From: Neospora caninum Liverpool
Lineage: Eukaryota; Apicomplexa; Conoidasida; Eucoccidiorida; Sarcocystidae
DNA: 64,000 nucleotides
Assembly: GCF_000208865.1 (NCBI RefSeq)
Contig: NC_018387.1
Location: forward strand, 930,001 to 994,000
Direction of reading: 5' to 3'
Shown: positions 12,356 through 24,537 of the stretch, piece after piece
How positions within the stretch are numbered: the stretch's first letter is position 1
Layout of the letters: the number at the start of each line of letters is the position of its first letter
The notes under the pieces: model-generated
What the model saw: only the letters and a program-made list of their open reading frames with translations
Database searches by the model: none
What the model was told of the DNA's origin: nothing
Translations under genes and position numbers: made by a program

Positions 12356-15300
12356 ATGGACTGGATCATCCTCGTTTTCCTTCTCCTCTACTTCTTCATC
12401 ACTCTGCTGGCGAACCTGAAATTGCTGTTCTACTTTGAGCACTCGAGCGACAGCAGCCTCACTGCCCCGGAAGTCGTGTGCAAAGTCGCGATCCTCTCCG
12501 GCCTCCAACTCGCCTGGCTCCTCATTCTCGCCGTGCCTCTCGACGCTTACAATCAACATTCTCCATTCATCGACAAGGCCGCGGGCGCACTCACTGCAGG
12601 TCGGACCCTCCGTCTCTTGTGCGTAATATCTGTACAAAGCAGTGCCGGGGACGCGGCCGGTTGAGAGCCAGACGTCGAGAGCAGACTGACAGGAAACACA
12701 GATCGATTGAGAGGTCGAGACGAAGGGGTGCGCAGGCGTGTGTACTGGGTTTTGTATGGGTGAGTGTTGTGTGCATGCGTCTCTTCTGTTCTTGCCTTGG
12801 CACTCGCCCATCCGCTTTCATTGCTGGAGACGCGGAGACCGCCCTGAGGACAAGGCCGCAGGGCTGTCTCTCCGATGCCGAGCTCCTTTCTCATTCGGCT
12901 GCATTGCCGTCTCCGTGATTTGTCTGCCCGTGCAGGCCTGGACATGCGCCTTTACTGGGGCGTGGTCTCCTGGTTCATTACCCTCTACCTCCTGCTTGCT
13001 GTTCCCTTCGCCACGTTTTACTACGAGGCAGACTTTGACCCACGGGTGACGAAGCGAACGCCGTGGAAGCGCGCTCTGCTCAAAACGTTACTCGCCGTCT
13101 TCTTCGCCGCCGTCATCGTTTTCGTCGTCTACATTCTCTGTCGATCCATCAGCCTCAAGCTCGACCAAGACCTCTGCAGTCAGTGGCAGTCGCAAGGTAA
13201 CGCCCCCAAACGTGTTCAGGGGATTCGGGTCTTCTCTCTCCACAGCGCCAATCGCCTTCGATTTGGCGCGCATTTGAAAGTCGCTCAAGGGCATTTGTAG
13301 CTTCGCCCAGCAAGGGATCCAAGTTTGCTGAAACGCATCTCGTTCTTCCAGAGAGAGTGGCAGCGCGGCTCCACCCACACATGCATTTTCTCTGCATTTG
13401 CTCTCTTTTGCAGATGTCTCGCAGCCTCTCTCGGACTTCTGCGCGGCGATCGCGCAGACGGCTGCAGGCCCGCCGCTCTCGTCCTCTCCACAGAGCGACG
13501 CGAAAGCCTCGGAGAACGTCGAACCCCCCAAGCCTCTCGATATGAAAGTCGACCTGAGCGTGTACCTCCTCGCCGCCATGAGTTTCGTTGGCTGGTTCAC
13601 CTTTGCGCTCTTTGGCGGCATCGGCATGGCCGCACTGCCTCTCGACGCTTTCGTCGGCTTCCGCTATCGCCCGCGGGCGATCTCTCTCTCAACCTTCAAG
13701 TAAGGAAAGTCCAGGTGAAGCAAGAGGCGGCGGGGCCGGGCTGGCTGCTGTGTCTCCTCGCGCTTTTGACTGAGGTCCGTGGCTGTGCGGCCCGTAGGAA
13801 GTTGCCGAGTCTTCTTCCGCTCTCATTCTCTGTGTCGAGGCGTCTTCGTGCTCCGCCCGAACGGGTTCACTGTGAGGGAAGTCGCCTGCACGGCGAGACG
13901 GAGGGCGAGGCAGAAGGCGACACGGCCGACTTTCTCCTCTCGGCGACGCAGCATGCCGAGCTTTCATCTCCAGCGCTCTGCTGCGCCTTTTCTCGAGATG
14001 CCGTCGGCTCGATTTCTCAGTTCCTTCCATGTTTCTCTCACTCTCTCCCCTTTTTTCAGCGCAGCACACCCTTCCCTGGGACTGCTGACGTTCCGGACTT
14101 GGGAGGGCTGTATTGTCCACTAGCCCTCTCGTCTCTGCCTCTCTATTTCTTCTCCCTTCTTTCTTCTGGTCTTCTTCTTTCCTTCGCTTTGCCTTCCTTT
14201 CCTCTCAACTTTATCTTCAGCTGTGCCTCTGTGTGCATCTGTTCAGAGAGGTTCGTCGCCAACTGGGAGAGAAGGCGAAGAAGCTGCGCTTTATCGGAGA
14301 AGCGCTCTGCGCGGAGGAGACAGTTCAGCAGACGCTGTCCTGGAAGGAGATACGGAGAAAGCGGCAGTTTCGTACGGACGTGAATCGCTACAAGAAGGCA
14401 GTCTTCGACCTTGACCAAGAGCACCGGCAACTCGCTATCTGCATGCGAGAGCGCGGCGAAAATCCCTTCTTCTCGTACCTCAAACTTTTCCTTGGAATCG
14501 TCGCCTTCGCTATGTCTGTTATCTGGACGGCGCACACGATCCTCAACTGCGTTCTGCCTCAGATTCTCGATGTCTCCTCTACCTCCAATCCAGTCTTCGG
14601 TTTCCTCGACGCTTTCCTCAGGGTGAGTGCAGCGCACGGGGCTCGGGCGCTCAAGGCAGGCGAAGCGAAGGAGACAGAACACAAGGAGCGTCGCGCACGC
14701 TTTGTCGGCGACAGCAATAGAAGCGCACGGCAACGCCCACCAGCGCGGCGGAGAAAGTCTGATGTTTGTTAGACGGCGAAAGCAAAAGCGAAGCTGAGGC
14801 AGGCGCTGGAGGGACACGCAGGGCCCCACGCGTAGCTATACGCATGTGTCCACCATGGACAAATGCAAGGTGGTATAGATACCTACAGGGAAACACACGC
14901 GCCCGATGGGAAGTAACTGCTGTTCGCACGGCTCCCACGGAGCTAACAAGGGACGCTTGGCTGAACAAACGAAAACGCAGGGCTGTAATTATTTGGAGTA
15001 CAAAGGTCATTGCAACTAAAAAACCAAAGTTATAAGATGAATTTAGATTTAGAGCACACCGATAAAAGACAAGGTGTGCCCGGAATAGACTCATGGATAT
15101 ACTGAGTGTTCTCGAAACCATGCTAACACAATAGAACTTGGATCCGGTAAACAAAGACATTCAAGATCTAAACCAGTAGTCCAACTCGTAGTATATACTC
15201 CCCAGAAAAAGCTTATAAATAATCCTGTCTCAGAGAGTATCACTCCCAGTACGATGGTACTGATCATACTAGCATCTGAGTAGTAGTTTTCTCTCGCTGT

Positions 15301-17843
15301 TAATACGAGTGATAACAGTAATCCATATATTACGCCTAGAACATAACCGATGTGGAATAACCTTAATGTAGTAGGATATTGAAATCCAACACTTTTAGCT
15401 GTCAGGAGCAGGGGTGGGAGACCACCGTGAAGAGGCAGCCGAGGAAGAGAACGAGACAGCGAATGGTGACGAGTCAGAGAGGGGAATATGGTGGGTTTTG
15501 TGAGCTTTGAATGTCGTTTCGGGTGTCTCTTCTGTCTGTGCCGTTGATATCTTCCAGCTTCTCGCAGATCACTCAGCCGCTCTCCTCGCACTTCTCATTT
15601 ACGCCGCGTTTGTTTGCTACTTGCTCGTGTGCGTCGTCAAAGGGTGTTTCAAATTTGGAGCTAGCGTAAGTGGAAAAGGGAAGACGCAGAGAGACGCCGA
15701 GAGGAAGAATAACTGTAGGGCGGTAAATAACTGGTGAGGGCAACAAGGCGAAAGAGGAAAGGAGTCGACGGGTCTTTCTCCAGCGAAAACGTCCCCGCCA
15801 CCCTGATTCGGGGGAGGCCGCGCGCTGTGGGGAACCGACGAGAGGGGACGAGAGAGAAGAACGATGCAGGGAAGAGGAAGATACCGCGAGGGGCGGCGTG
15901 GCAGAGAAAGGCAAAAGGACGAAAAGAGAGAGATGCGCCGAAAAAGGCAGCCGCGCGAAGAATGCGGGAACGAGAGCACGGAAGGGAGGCGGCGGGACGG
16001 AGAGAGAGCGAGAATCAAGACAGGGAACGGAGGAATAACACAAGACATGGCCTCTCGTGGAAGGATGATTCGCTCTTCTTCAAAACGGTTGTGTCTCCTT
16101 GCCACTTTGTCGCGGGGAAGGCTGCGCCCGGGTGTTCTGGCTTTCAAACAGCCTGTGATTAAAAAAGGAACGTGTATAGTAAGATTGCGTTTACGCTCTC
16201 AGCTGTGATGAACAATGTCGCTTAAATACACTGAGGCGTCCAGGTACAAACCTGTCGGTCTCACCACCGTTTTTCGGCTGTTCATTTTCAGCTGTTGTCT
16301 CTCTTCTGTCTCCGTCTCGGCTGCCTGGGGCGTCTGTATTCGTGTCGTTCTATGGCTTATGTGCGCCCGATGAGAAACAGGCCAGCGGGGACGGGCGCCT
16401 GTCTCCCGCATGCTCTCAGTGCTTCCCCGTTTTTTATGTCTTTTCGGTCTGCCGTCTTGACCTGTCGCCGGCCTTTCTGCAGGTGTTTTGTTTCATTGGG
16501 ATTCACCCGATGCGAAAGGACGAGACGCATTTGAATTCGTTTCTGTTCAACGTCGTCCTTGTTCTTCTCTCCTGCGCCGCTGTCGTCCAGTTCACGGCCG
16601 TAAGCTCGTCGTTCCTCGCAGCAAGTCTTGATTCTCACTCTTGTAGCAACGCGCGTCTCCGTCCTTTCGATCTCTCTATCTCGATGTTCATCTCATGTAT
16701 GCAACTATGTATATATACATGTATATGGACGGACGCGCGTATTTTTCAGTCGCTCTGTGTATCTGTAAACATCCCTCTATCTCCTTTTTTCTGCATAGCT
16801 GTGCATGCATTTGCGTACCTCTCTGATGCATATGCTGATGTGCCAAACCCGCCGTTTTTCAATATCTCCTGGCGCGTGCACACCTCAATATACATGATTT
16901 TCTGTCTCTTCGTATGCCTCTGCGTCTCCGTGGTTGCGTGCGTCTGCCATACGCATGCGCTTTTTCATAGGTGTTTATAACTCCCTGCATATCACACGCA
17001 ATGTGGTCTTGCGTGTGTTGGTGTTTAGCGCTGCTTCCGGGATTACAGTCACTCGACGGTTGCCGCGTGGATTTTCGACGTCCAGCTTCTTCTCCTCCCT
17101 TTCTTCGGGTATGTTTTTCTTTTTCCAGCTCTGGACGCTTGCGGCAAGGAAGGCCCAAAACGCGGAAAAGTGCATGCAGCGACGAGAAAGCGCCATTTGA
17201 CAGGAGGGTGTCTGTAGACGTTCTTGTCCGACGGAGACATCATTTCCAAGCACTTCGCGTTGCGGCTTTTGTCGTCTTTCTTTCACCTGCGTGTGTTTTT
17301 CCGTTTGCGCCTCTATTCAGGTTCGTTTTCAAGTACAATATCTTTATCTACATTTTCCTGGGCGTCGAGCTGATCTCCGCGTTCGTCCTTCTGTGCCGAA
17401 TGTGTTCGGCGCCGCCGCCCGCGGCCACCGGGGCGAAGAAGCTGTCTCCGGTCGGCGCTTTCCCCTCTCTCGCCCAACAGCTCCGGGCAACGACCGAGGA
17501 GGGGACAGGTGGAGCCCAACTAGCGACGCCCGATGGAGACACGGAGACAGTGGAGGGCGAAGGCCGTGAAACGGTTCTGGATAAAGGCGATCCACAGTCC
17601 AAGAAGAAAAAGAAGGGCAGCAAGAGAGAGAGTGAGAAGCAGCGGGGAGATGATTTCGGTCGAGGGACTCGAGGCGCTGGAGGAAGTGGAGCACGAGTGC
17701 AGTTCGCCGTTCGACCGGCGAACCGGAGTGACAGCGAAGATGACAGAGACGAGGGCGCCAAAACCAGGGACAGTGAAGACGCAGAAGTGCCCGTGCCCCA
17801 CAGAAAGGTGTGGGGGAAGAAGAGCACATCCCGCGTTGTATGA
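12356..17843 (+). CDS. LMBR1/LMBD1-family polytopic membrane protein, nine-exon model
   Basis: Exons are 12356-12599, 12936-13196, 13414-13699, 14247-14622, 15558-15665, 16483-16599, a tentative small exon 16971-17005, 17049-17108 and 17321-17843; total about 669 aa in frame. The N-terminus MDWIILVFLLLYFFITLLAN begins the first of about nine predicted membrane helices. LMBR1 hallmarks follow: a PLDAYN-type segment after helix 2, an FYYEADFDP loop, a second ALPLDAF, a long cytosolic charged helix (REVRRQLGEKAKKLRFIGE), VKGCFKFGA then HPMRKDETHLNSFLFNV, and IFDVQ before the last helix FKYNIFIYIFLGVELI. A Lys/Glu-rich cytosolic tail of about 150 residues ends the protein. Family members act in lysosomal cobalamin export (LMBD1) or as lipocalin receptors; the apicomplexan substrate is unknown. 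The small exon is needed for phase but has a weak donor. Confidence 0.85.
14983..15402 (-). mobile_element. NUMT 1: mitochondrial cob and cox3 fragments inside an LMBR1-like intron
   Basis: On the minus strand this block encodes two joined mitochondrial fragments. From 15121 leftwards is the start of apocytochrome b (MVSRTLSISMSLFRAHLVF, then a conserved NLNSSYNFGFLVAMTFVLQ), stopping abruptly near 14983. From 15402 to about 15130 is an internal piece of cytochrome c oxidase subunit III (SVGFQYPTTLRLFHIGYVLG, then ILSETGLFISFFWGVY). Both have no internal stop and the AT-rich organellar codon bias, in sharp contrast to the flanks, so the insertion is recent. It sits wholly within intron 14623-15557 of the membrane protein gene and in the opposite sense. 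The junction order (cox3 next to cob) reflects the scrambled block structure known for coccidian mitochondrial DNA. Confidence 0.9.
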
Positions 17844-18125
17844 GCAGACGTTGTGAAGCGTGTGTACCTTGAATGAAGCAAGCACCACGAATGAAGGTTC
17901 AGGTCGTGTATGAACGTTACAAAGGCGCGTCAATCCACAAGTGGAAGTTTCGGTTTGTCGATAGCAACACGTCGGGTCTTGACTCATTCGACTTGAACTG
18001 GACAGAAACACAGTCTTGCTCCAGGTGTTGTCTGACGCCTGACTCCATTTTCTTTTCCCTGCTTGCGCGTTCGTATGGCCTCTCGCTTCCATCCTCCGTT
18101 TTTGGCAGAGTCTGGTCATGAAAGG
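17844..18125. other. 3' flank of the LMBR1-like gene
   Basis: Probably 3' untranslated sequence between the stop at 17841-17843 and the second mitochondrial insert. No gene seen. Confidence 0.4.
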
Positions 18126-18257
18126 CACAATAGAACTTGGAACCGGTAAACAAAGACATTCAAGATCTACGCCTAGAACATAACCGATATGGAATAACCT
18201 TAATGTAGTAGGATATTGAAATCCAACACTTTTAGCTGTCTTAAGAAATCCAGTGGC
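18126..18257 (-). mobile_element. NUMT 2: shortened mitochondrial cox3 fragment
   Basis: Bases 18126-18168 match NUMT 1 15127-15169 and bases 18169-18240 match 15332-15402 almost exactly; the intervening 162 bp present in NUMT 1 are missing. Two substitutions are visible (GGAACC for GGATCC, GATATGG for GATGTGG). The extra TTAAGAAATCCA after 18240 continues the cox3-like reading (GFLKTAKSV on the minus strand), which NUMT 1 lacks. It lies about 280 bp past the membrane protein stop, so it may be transcribed as 3' untranslated sequence. Confidence 0.85.
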
Positions 18258-19429
18258 GTAAGAGAGAGCGGCCTCGCATTGTCACTCTCGAGTCTGACGC
18301 CTCGACACCTCTATAGAGAGGCAGAGACAAACGTCTTCGTGCAAATTGTATCTCTCTGGTATTCAGAAAGGCGACGGAGGCGCCTGTTTGCATGCACTCT
18401 GTTTTTGTACGTCTCCTCTGTGGCAGGCGGGGCCTCTAGAAAGGGACGAAAGGACGAGAGGGAGCAGAGAGGAAGAGGAGAAGCGTAGTGCGATGAAAGA
18501 GACACGCGCGAAACCGAAGGTGAATTCCCGTTCTGCTTAAACACATGACTGCTGGCTCAAAAGGAAAAGCCGCGGTCCCCACCAGAACCGGTATCCCGGG
18601 AGAGAAGACAAATGCCGGAGGGGAGACGCTCCATCAGACCCAACAGCGGCGATGTCTGTCTCGCATCAGGCCTTGAAGAAGCAGAATGAAAAAGACTGCG
18701 AGTCGTCCACCCCGTTTGCGCTAAAGAAAAAGGCGCGAGACCCGCGCGCGGCAGATAAAAACGGAGAGGACCACATGGAGACACGGCGAGTGAGAAGACG
18801 GTTCTTGAAGGCGCAGAAGGAAACCGCAGATTCATGTCGAGGGGAGAGGGCTGGGAAACTGCAGCGAGCCTCTTTCGAGAAGGAAAAAGACAAGCAAGCA
18901 GACACGCTTCACACACCGTGCGCGGCAGCCTCGGCGCGGCGGAACAAGGCCTCGTGCGCTGGCGAGAGCTCGAAACAGAAAAAAACGCAAGTGGCCACAA
19001 GCAGCTGCGTGCTTGCTTTCGGCCGTATCTTTCGCGCCTTGATCGCTTTTCGCACACGAAGCTCGCAACGCAGTTCACTTTCGCGGGGGTGTTGCCGTAG
19101 ACGAGGCTGCTGGCGCGTGCGCGTTTGCCTGGGTGACTGAAGACATGCAAAACAGAAAGACACAAAAGGTACGGCAATAGGCACCAGCTCGCGCGCATCC
19201 CGCGCCAAGCCACAGAGGTATGCAGTTTCTTTCCACGCGGCTTTTAATCGGCCACTCACAGTTTTTTTACAGAGCTGCGTACACGAGCACAGACCAGAGA
19301 CCGGGAACCGCTCCCTTCCTACAGAAGTCTTCATAAGCAGTGGAACTCGAAATATATGGGGGAGCAATCATGGCCGAGTACGGTGTGTCCTCGGTCACAG
19401 AAGCGCACACTGTCTCTGCGTTCCCTCGG
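18258..19429. other. Convergent intergenic region between the LMBR1-like gene and STOML2
   Basis: No supported gene. A minus-strand open frame at 18557-19213 has the composition of translated untranslated sequence (Ser/Arg/Leu-rich, no conserved motif) and I treat it as the 3' flank of STOML2. Confidence 0.4.
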
Positions 19430-22400
19430 TCAAGTTCTTTCCGGCGTTTGCGAAGGGGAGGCGCTGGAAAGGCCCAGGCGCAGCTTCACTCGAAGCATCG
19501 GTCCCTTCCGCCACGCACTCTTACAGGCTCCGTCCACATTTTTAAAGATGGTGAGGGCCTGAGTGACCATGCCCGCGATGTCGGCCGCATTGGCAGGCAC
19601 GACGAGGGTGTTGCTCGACTTCCCGAGTTTGCTGAAGGCGGAGATATAATTGTCGGCGAGCTGTAGACTCAGCGCGTGCATGCCGCCTGGAACGCCCGCA
19701 CAAAGGACAGCAACTCGGAGAATGGCGGGCACAGCTGTGCACGCGTCCAATGCAAACAAAAATTGTGTGGAGCGATGCATGCGCTGCATGCATCGCTCCA
19801 CACAATTTCCGCGACACAGCCACGCGCTGCAGACTGCGCCCATCGGAAGAGAAGCGTCTCGAACGCGCAACCCAGTCACGACGAAGACCGCGAATCCGAA
19901 GAAGGCGTGAAGAGACTCTGCGGCAGCCTGGATCGGACACGACGCCAGCATTCATCGCGCCTCCAAGGCGCGCTTTTTCACAGGCGCTCAAAAAACGCAA
20001 AACGGGGAAAAAGTCGACGACGTACCTGACACGCCGCTGGTCTCTGCGATCTTCAAGACGCTCGCGGCGGCAGCTTCAGCCCGAAGTCTCACGGCAGCGG
20101 CTTCTCCTTCCGCATGCAGAATGACGCTCTCTCTCTGTCCCTTCGCGAGGTTGATCGCACTCTCTCTTTCGCCCTCGCTGTGAAGAATATCGGCCCTCTT
20201 CCTTCGCTCGGCTTCAGCCTGAAAAAACAGAAATGCAGAACGCGAAGGGTCGAAACATCCCTCCACAACCTCGCAGACTGCTCGGCCGACCGACTGGCAC
20301 ACCCAATCTTCTCATCGGTTCTCTTTCCTCTGCCTGCCGACCGCAGCCGCCTTCTCATGGCAGTTTTCTTCCTCCTCGCTTTTCTCGCGCGTCTCTCTGC
20401 CTCGCGACACTTCCGAGCCCCGCTCGCGAGCACCAGCACTGAAACGTTAGTCCACATCTTTTTACGGGGGAAAACATGCGTTCCTGCTGCCAAAGCCATC
20501 AGCAAAAAACGACGAGACGCTGCCTAAACATCGATACATGCATATATATGTATATATATATATATATATATGTACACATGTATACATGTATGTGTATGTG
20601 TGTATTTGTGTATGTGAAACGGCAACATGCCGGTGTGACTCGGCGTTTATACGACAGAGATCTGTTTCTCGGTGTTAAAAGGCTCAGTCTTGAGCACCTG
20701 TCGCTCCATGGCAGCGCGAATGTTTGGAGGCAAAAGGATGTCGCGAATTTCATAGCGCAAGCACGTGACGCCCCAGGGCTGCGCCGCTTGATTGATGGCC
20801 TGCACGGGAAGGCAGGACATCGCACGAGTGAAATGTCGTCGGCGATTTCCTTTCGATTTAATTCCTCCGAGGCGTCGACCTCGCCCTCCCTGCTGCTCTG
20901 AATTGCGTCTCAGTCCCCGCGTGGCCGTCAAAGCCCATCTGCCTGCCTCTCGTGTTTCGAGCAGGTGCGTGTGTGGGAGTGGGAGAGAAGACTCAACCTT
21001 TCGGTCTCTCATGCACTGTGCACCTGTTCTTTACGATGGCTGCACACCACCACGTGCTTTCTGCGGAGTGCATGCTCCGCGTTCCACTACTGGAAGACGT
21101 CTTTCATGTGTGTGTGGCGAATCCAAGTTCTGTGCTTTGCGTGGCCAGCACGTTAGAGGCCTCGCCTGAGAGAGTTCTGCCTTACTTGGACAATGCTTCG
21201 GTTCAGGGCGTCTCTCTCGAGGAAAGTGTTGTCGAGAGTCAGTTTCCCGAGCTCCGATCGCATCGTCGTCTGAGCCAGCTGCGAGACGGCGTAGATCGGG
21301 TTGGTGACTCCGTAGGAAGCCTACACGGGAAGAAAGGACGCAGCGAAAACGCTTCACGGCGCGAGCGACAGGGCGTGCTCGGAGGAGAACCGGCGCGTGT
21401 GCCTCGTGAGCCACGGTGACGGCCAGGGACGAAGCGCTGGGAAGTCACGCAAACGTCCAGAGCACCGCTTGCTGCTCCAGCTGGGGGAGGCGGAAACCCC
21501 CTGTGGACAGAAAGCTGGATACCTCGCCAGGGAGATTTCTGTGGAAGCGTCAGCAGACAACGAGGACGTCTTGCGTGCCCATCGCGACTGTGCGGGACTC
21601 CGTGCGTAACCCGACTTGCCGCCGCGAGTCTCTGAGCAGTTTGCTTACGTCGTAGGCATTGCAGATCTTCACGTACAGCACGCCGTCGATCTGCAGTGTG
21701 ACCTGAGGACACACACACACACGGCCAACCCGGGAGAGAGGCACGCGCGCGGCGTGAGGTGTGAAAAAAAGAGCAGTCGATCGAACGGCGCCGTCGTTGC
21801 GGATGAGAGACGCGACTGCCAGAGAAATGGACACACTCGACCAGAGACGGGTCGAAACAGGCGTGCAGGGAGAGCTCTCGGAGGCGCACTGTTGCGAAGG
21901 GAAACACACAGGGTGAGGCAGACGTACACGGCAGCAGAGAGAGAAGTGTACAAAGGCCGAATGTCCCTTCGTTCCCGGCGTTCCCACAACAGCGGAAGAA
22001 ACGAAGCGCGTGAAGGCGGAAGGACGCCGAAAGAAGAGAAACAAGGATCGCGAAAAAGCAAAAGCGAAGGCAAGCGAGAAGACGACAGACCGACCGTGAA
22101 GCAGAGCAACAACACCACTCGACTGCGCCGGTCACGATCGAGGAGGACTAAAATCGTCAGTTACCGTACATTGTCTTTCGTGATGGCCGTTTGGTTAGGA
22201 ATTACAATAGGCTCCTCTTTCAGGGAATGCGCATACGCAATCTTGTCAATAAAGGGAATAAGGAAGTGTAACCCTGAGTCGAGCGTCCGAGAATACCGTC
22301 CGAACCTGAAGAGAGAAAGGTATATAAGGAAAGGAAGACAAGTCAATACCGGACGAAGAAAGAGCCGAGGTTCGCTTCCTTGTCAACTTAAACCTTCCGC

Positions 22401-22819
22401 TCTCAACGTCAACCGGGGGTCAAAAACGTAGGCGTAAAGACAACTGTACGTAGATATACGCAAATGCCTGCATAGAAGCGTACGTTCAAGCATGTGCAAG
22501 GTACGCACGTGAACAGCTGTAGGCAGAGAGAGCGAACGCCGTCCCGAAAACAGCGAGACAAGCTCGCCGGGGTGCCAAGATGAAAGATCCTCCTCTCGGC
22601 TTCCTCGCGCTCCATTCACCTGAACCGTCAGGCGACGCGCTGCTTGCATCTGAAGCTCCTTTGTTCTTTTCGCGGCTCTTACCTCTCCACGACGTAGGCT
22701 GTTTGGTGCGGCACGATGACGATTCCCATGTGATTGCGAACCCAGAACGCCTCCGTGGTTCTTCTGCTGCTCGCGGTGCTGGAGAAACCCCGTCGTGTGC
22801 GCTTCTCGAAGGGGAGCAT
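19430..22819 (-). CDS. STOML2: Stomatin-like protein 2 (SPFH domain, mitochondrial), seven exons
   Basis: Exons on the minus strand are 22819-22683, 22305-22170, 21702-21649, 21320-21186, 20799-20698, 20218-20026 and 19686-19430. Every phase matches, giving 337 aa against about 356 in human. Residues 1-30 are Arg/Ser-rich with no acidic patch, a mitochondrial presequence. The SPFH domain follows: [96 protein letters not shown]. Next comes a coiled coil of Glu/Arg/Ala ([20 protein letters not shown]) and the SLP-2 tail [23 protein letters not shown]-2 scaffolds cardiolipin-rich domains and inner-membrane protease complexes. An in-frame ATG at 23233 or 23170 would add up to 138 residues; I prefer 22819 because it matches the family length. 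The shared gene flank to the right is divergent with the alveolin gene. Confidence 0.9.
19760..19808. repeat. Perfect 23-bp inverted repeat with a 3-nt loop, in a STOML2 intron
   Basis: Arms 19760-19782 and 19786-19808 are exact reverse complements separated by GCT. Each arm contains GGAGCGATGCATGC at its inner end. It lies inside intron 20025-19687 of STOML2. The RNA of either strand would fold into a 23-bp hairpin. Confidence 0.95.
20541..20571. repeat. (TA)n microsatellite in a STOML2 intron
   Basis: TA repeat with one TG interruption, within the intron between exons 5 and 6, followed by TG/TA-rich sequence to about 20612. Confidence 0.85.
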
Positions 22820-24517
22820 CGTTTCCGTAGTTTTTCTCTCATGCTTGAGGCTGCAGTGGACGCGTGCCGGCAGCGAGGCAGCGGGGAGACTGGCTAGCGA
22901 GGTAGGAGTGGAGACGGAGCAGGGAGAAAGCGAAGACAACGCGGGCCGTTCGTCGGCGGAAATGCGAGGAGCCAAGGGCGAGAGATACGAGGAAGCGAGA
23001 GTTCGACCGGCAAACTGCACATTGGTCGCCGCGTCTCGTGGAGAGCGCAGCCGAAAGAAAGGCGCAAATGCAGGGACATGTGCAGGCAGAGCGCAGCAAA
23101 CTCCGCGCGACTTGGCACGCAAAGAGGGTGCGAACTGAGAGCAGACGAAAGCGCCAATTGCCTTTTCCATCTTGACAAGGAAGAGAGCTGAAAAGCGAGA
23201 GAGGAAACTGGAGACGAGACACCCGGAGTACACGGTCCCGCTAAAAAATCGACTTGGCCCGGGGGGCTGAGAACCGCAGCTGTTTCCAACCCCTTTGGCG
23301 AAAATCTCGCTCGGGGAAGCGGACGCTTGACGCTATCACGCGAGTTTTGCCCTCCGTTCGTTTCAGAACGTTCAGGGTCGTCGATTCCTTTCCGGGCAAA
23401 ACAATCGAGAGAGAAACCGACGCTGAAAGAGCCGCGGGAGTCAAGCCGCGTTCGCCAGCTCTCCGCGCTGCCTGGATTTGACGAGATTCCAGTTCCCCCA
23501 AATCCAAATACACGCGAACGAAAGGTATTGAAGGTTTTCTGCGCAAGAAATCGAGGGGAGCTCGACGGCGGTTCCTTGTTTCTCATCGATATGTGCTTGC
23601 GAAAAGACGCACACCAGCAAAATCGGCGGTAGTCGTGGTGCAACCGACTGCCAAGGGTTCTCGCCTTCGGAGCGAAGGAACCACAGAAAGAATGATAGAG
23701 GGATGTTTTTCAGAGTCCCTTGTATCGGAGAGAGGGAAATAGTTTTCTCTTGAAGGAGCATACCTCTCGTCTAGGCTCGAGGAGTTAACCTCCAACGATC
23801 CTTCGCTGGCGGGATCTCACTCGAGGAAACGCTCAACTAGGTCTGTGCACGCACACACGGATAAATACACGTCAATGCATACATATAAATGTGCATGTGT
23901 ATGCACATATACATGCATGTACAGATCTCTGTGCTAACAGGACTATCCTCATGTGGATGGTTATTTCTCGGTCTCTGCGGTTCTGCCGGAAAACACGGAA
24001 CACCACAGCTGCGAGGCACCGGCGCCGCCCGCACCGTCTGTTTCGATCCACCTTTTCCGAGAGCGAATTGCGCTCCCCAGGATTTCATTAGAAGAAACTG
24101 TTCAAGTTCAGTTTCTTTTCAGTCGTTGGTCTGTTCCTTCCCATCTCGTGGTGTGTTTGACGCGCCCGCCCCGAGAGGCCTCCTTTCTACTTAAAACTAC
24201 TTGTCGATTTGCATGTTGACTCGCCCAGTAATTCGACATTCCTTTAGACAGGTTTCGAAAACGCGCAGCTGTAAGCGTTTTATCCGGTGAGAGATGCGAA
24301 CCGCGAGCGTTTGCCGCCGCGTCCTGGCGGAAGACGTTGAGTCTTGGATGATCCCTTTGGGAGCGGAGTCAGCACAGATCTAGAGCACGGTTGAAACATC
24401 CACTTCAGGTTGTCAACGGCATAGGGCAACGTGACTCGAACGGAAGAGTGCACCCACTGTGAAGAGAAAGTGTTTGTCAGAGAGGAAGGCGATTGGTTCC
24501 TAATGCTGGACGCTGAT

Positions 24518-24537
24518 GTATATATATATATATATAT
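24518..24537. repeat. (TA)n microsatellite
   Basis: Short TA tract in the divergent intergenic region. Confidence 0.85.

Noticed and set aside
18557..19213. 219-codon minus-strand frame
   Set aside because: Arg/Ser/Leu-rich with no conserved motif, and placed where the 3' untranslated region of STOML2 should be.
21710..21722. CA dinucleotide tract next to a STOML2 exon
   Set aside because: Only about six units, in the acceptor region of an intron; not a notable microsatellite.
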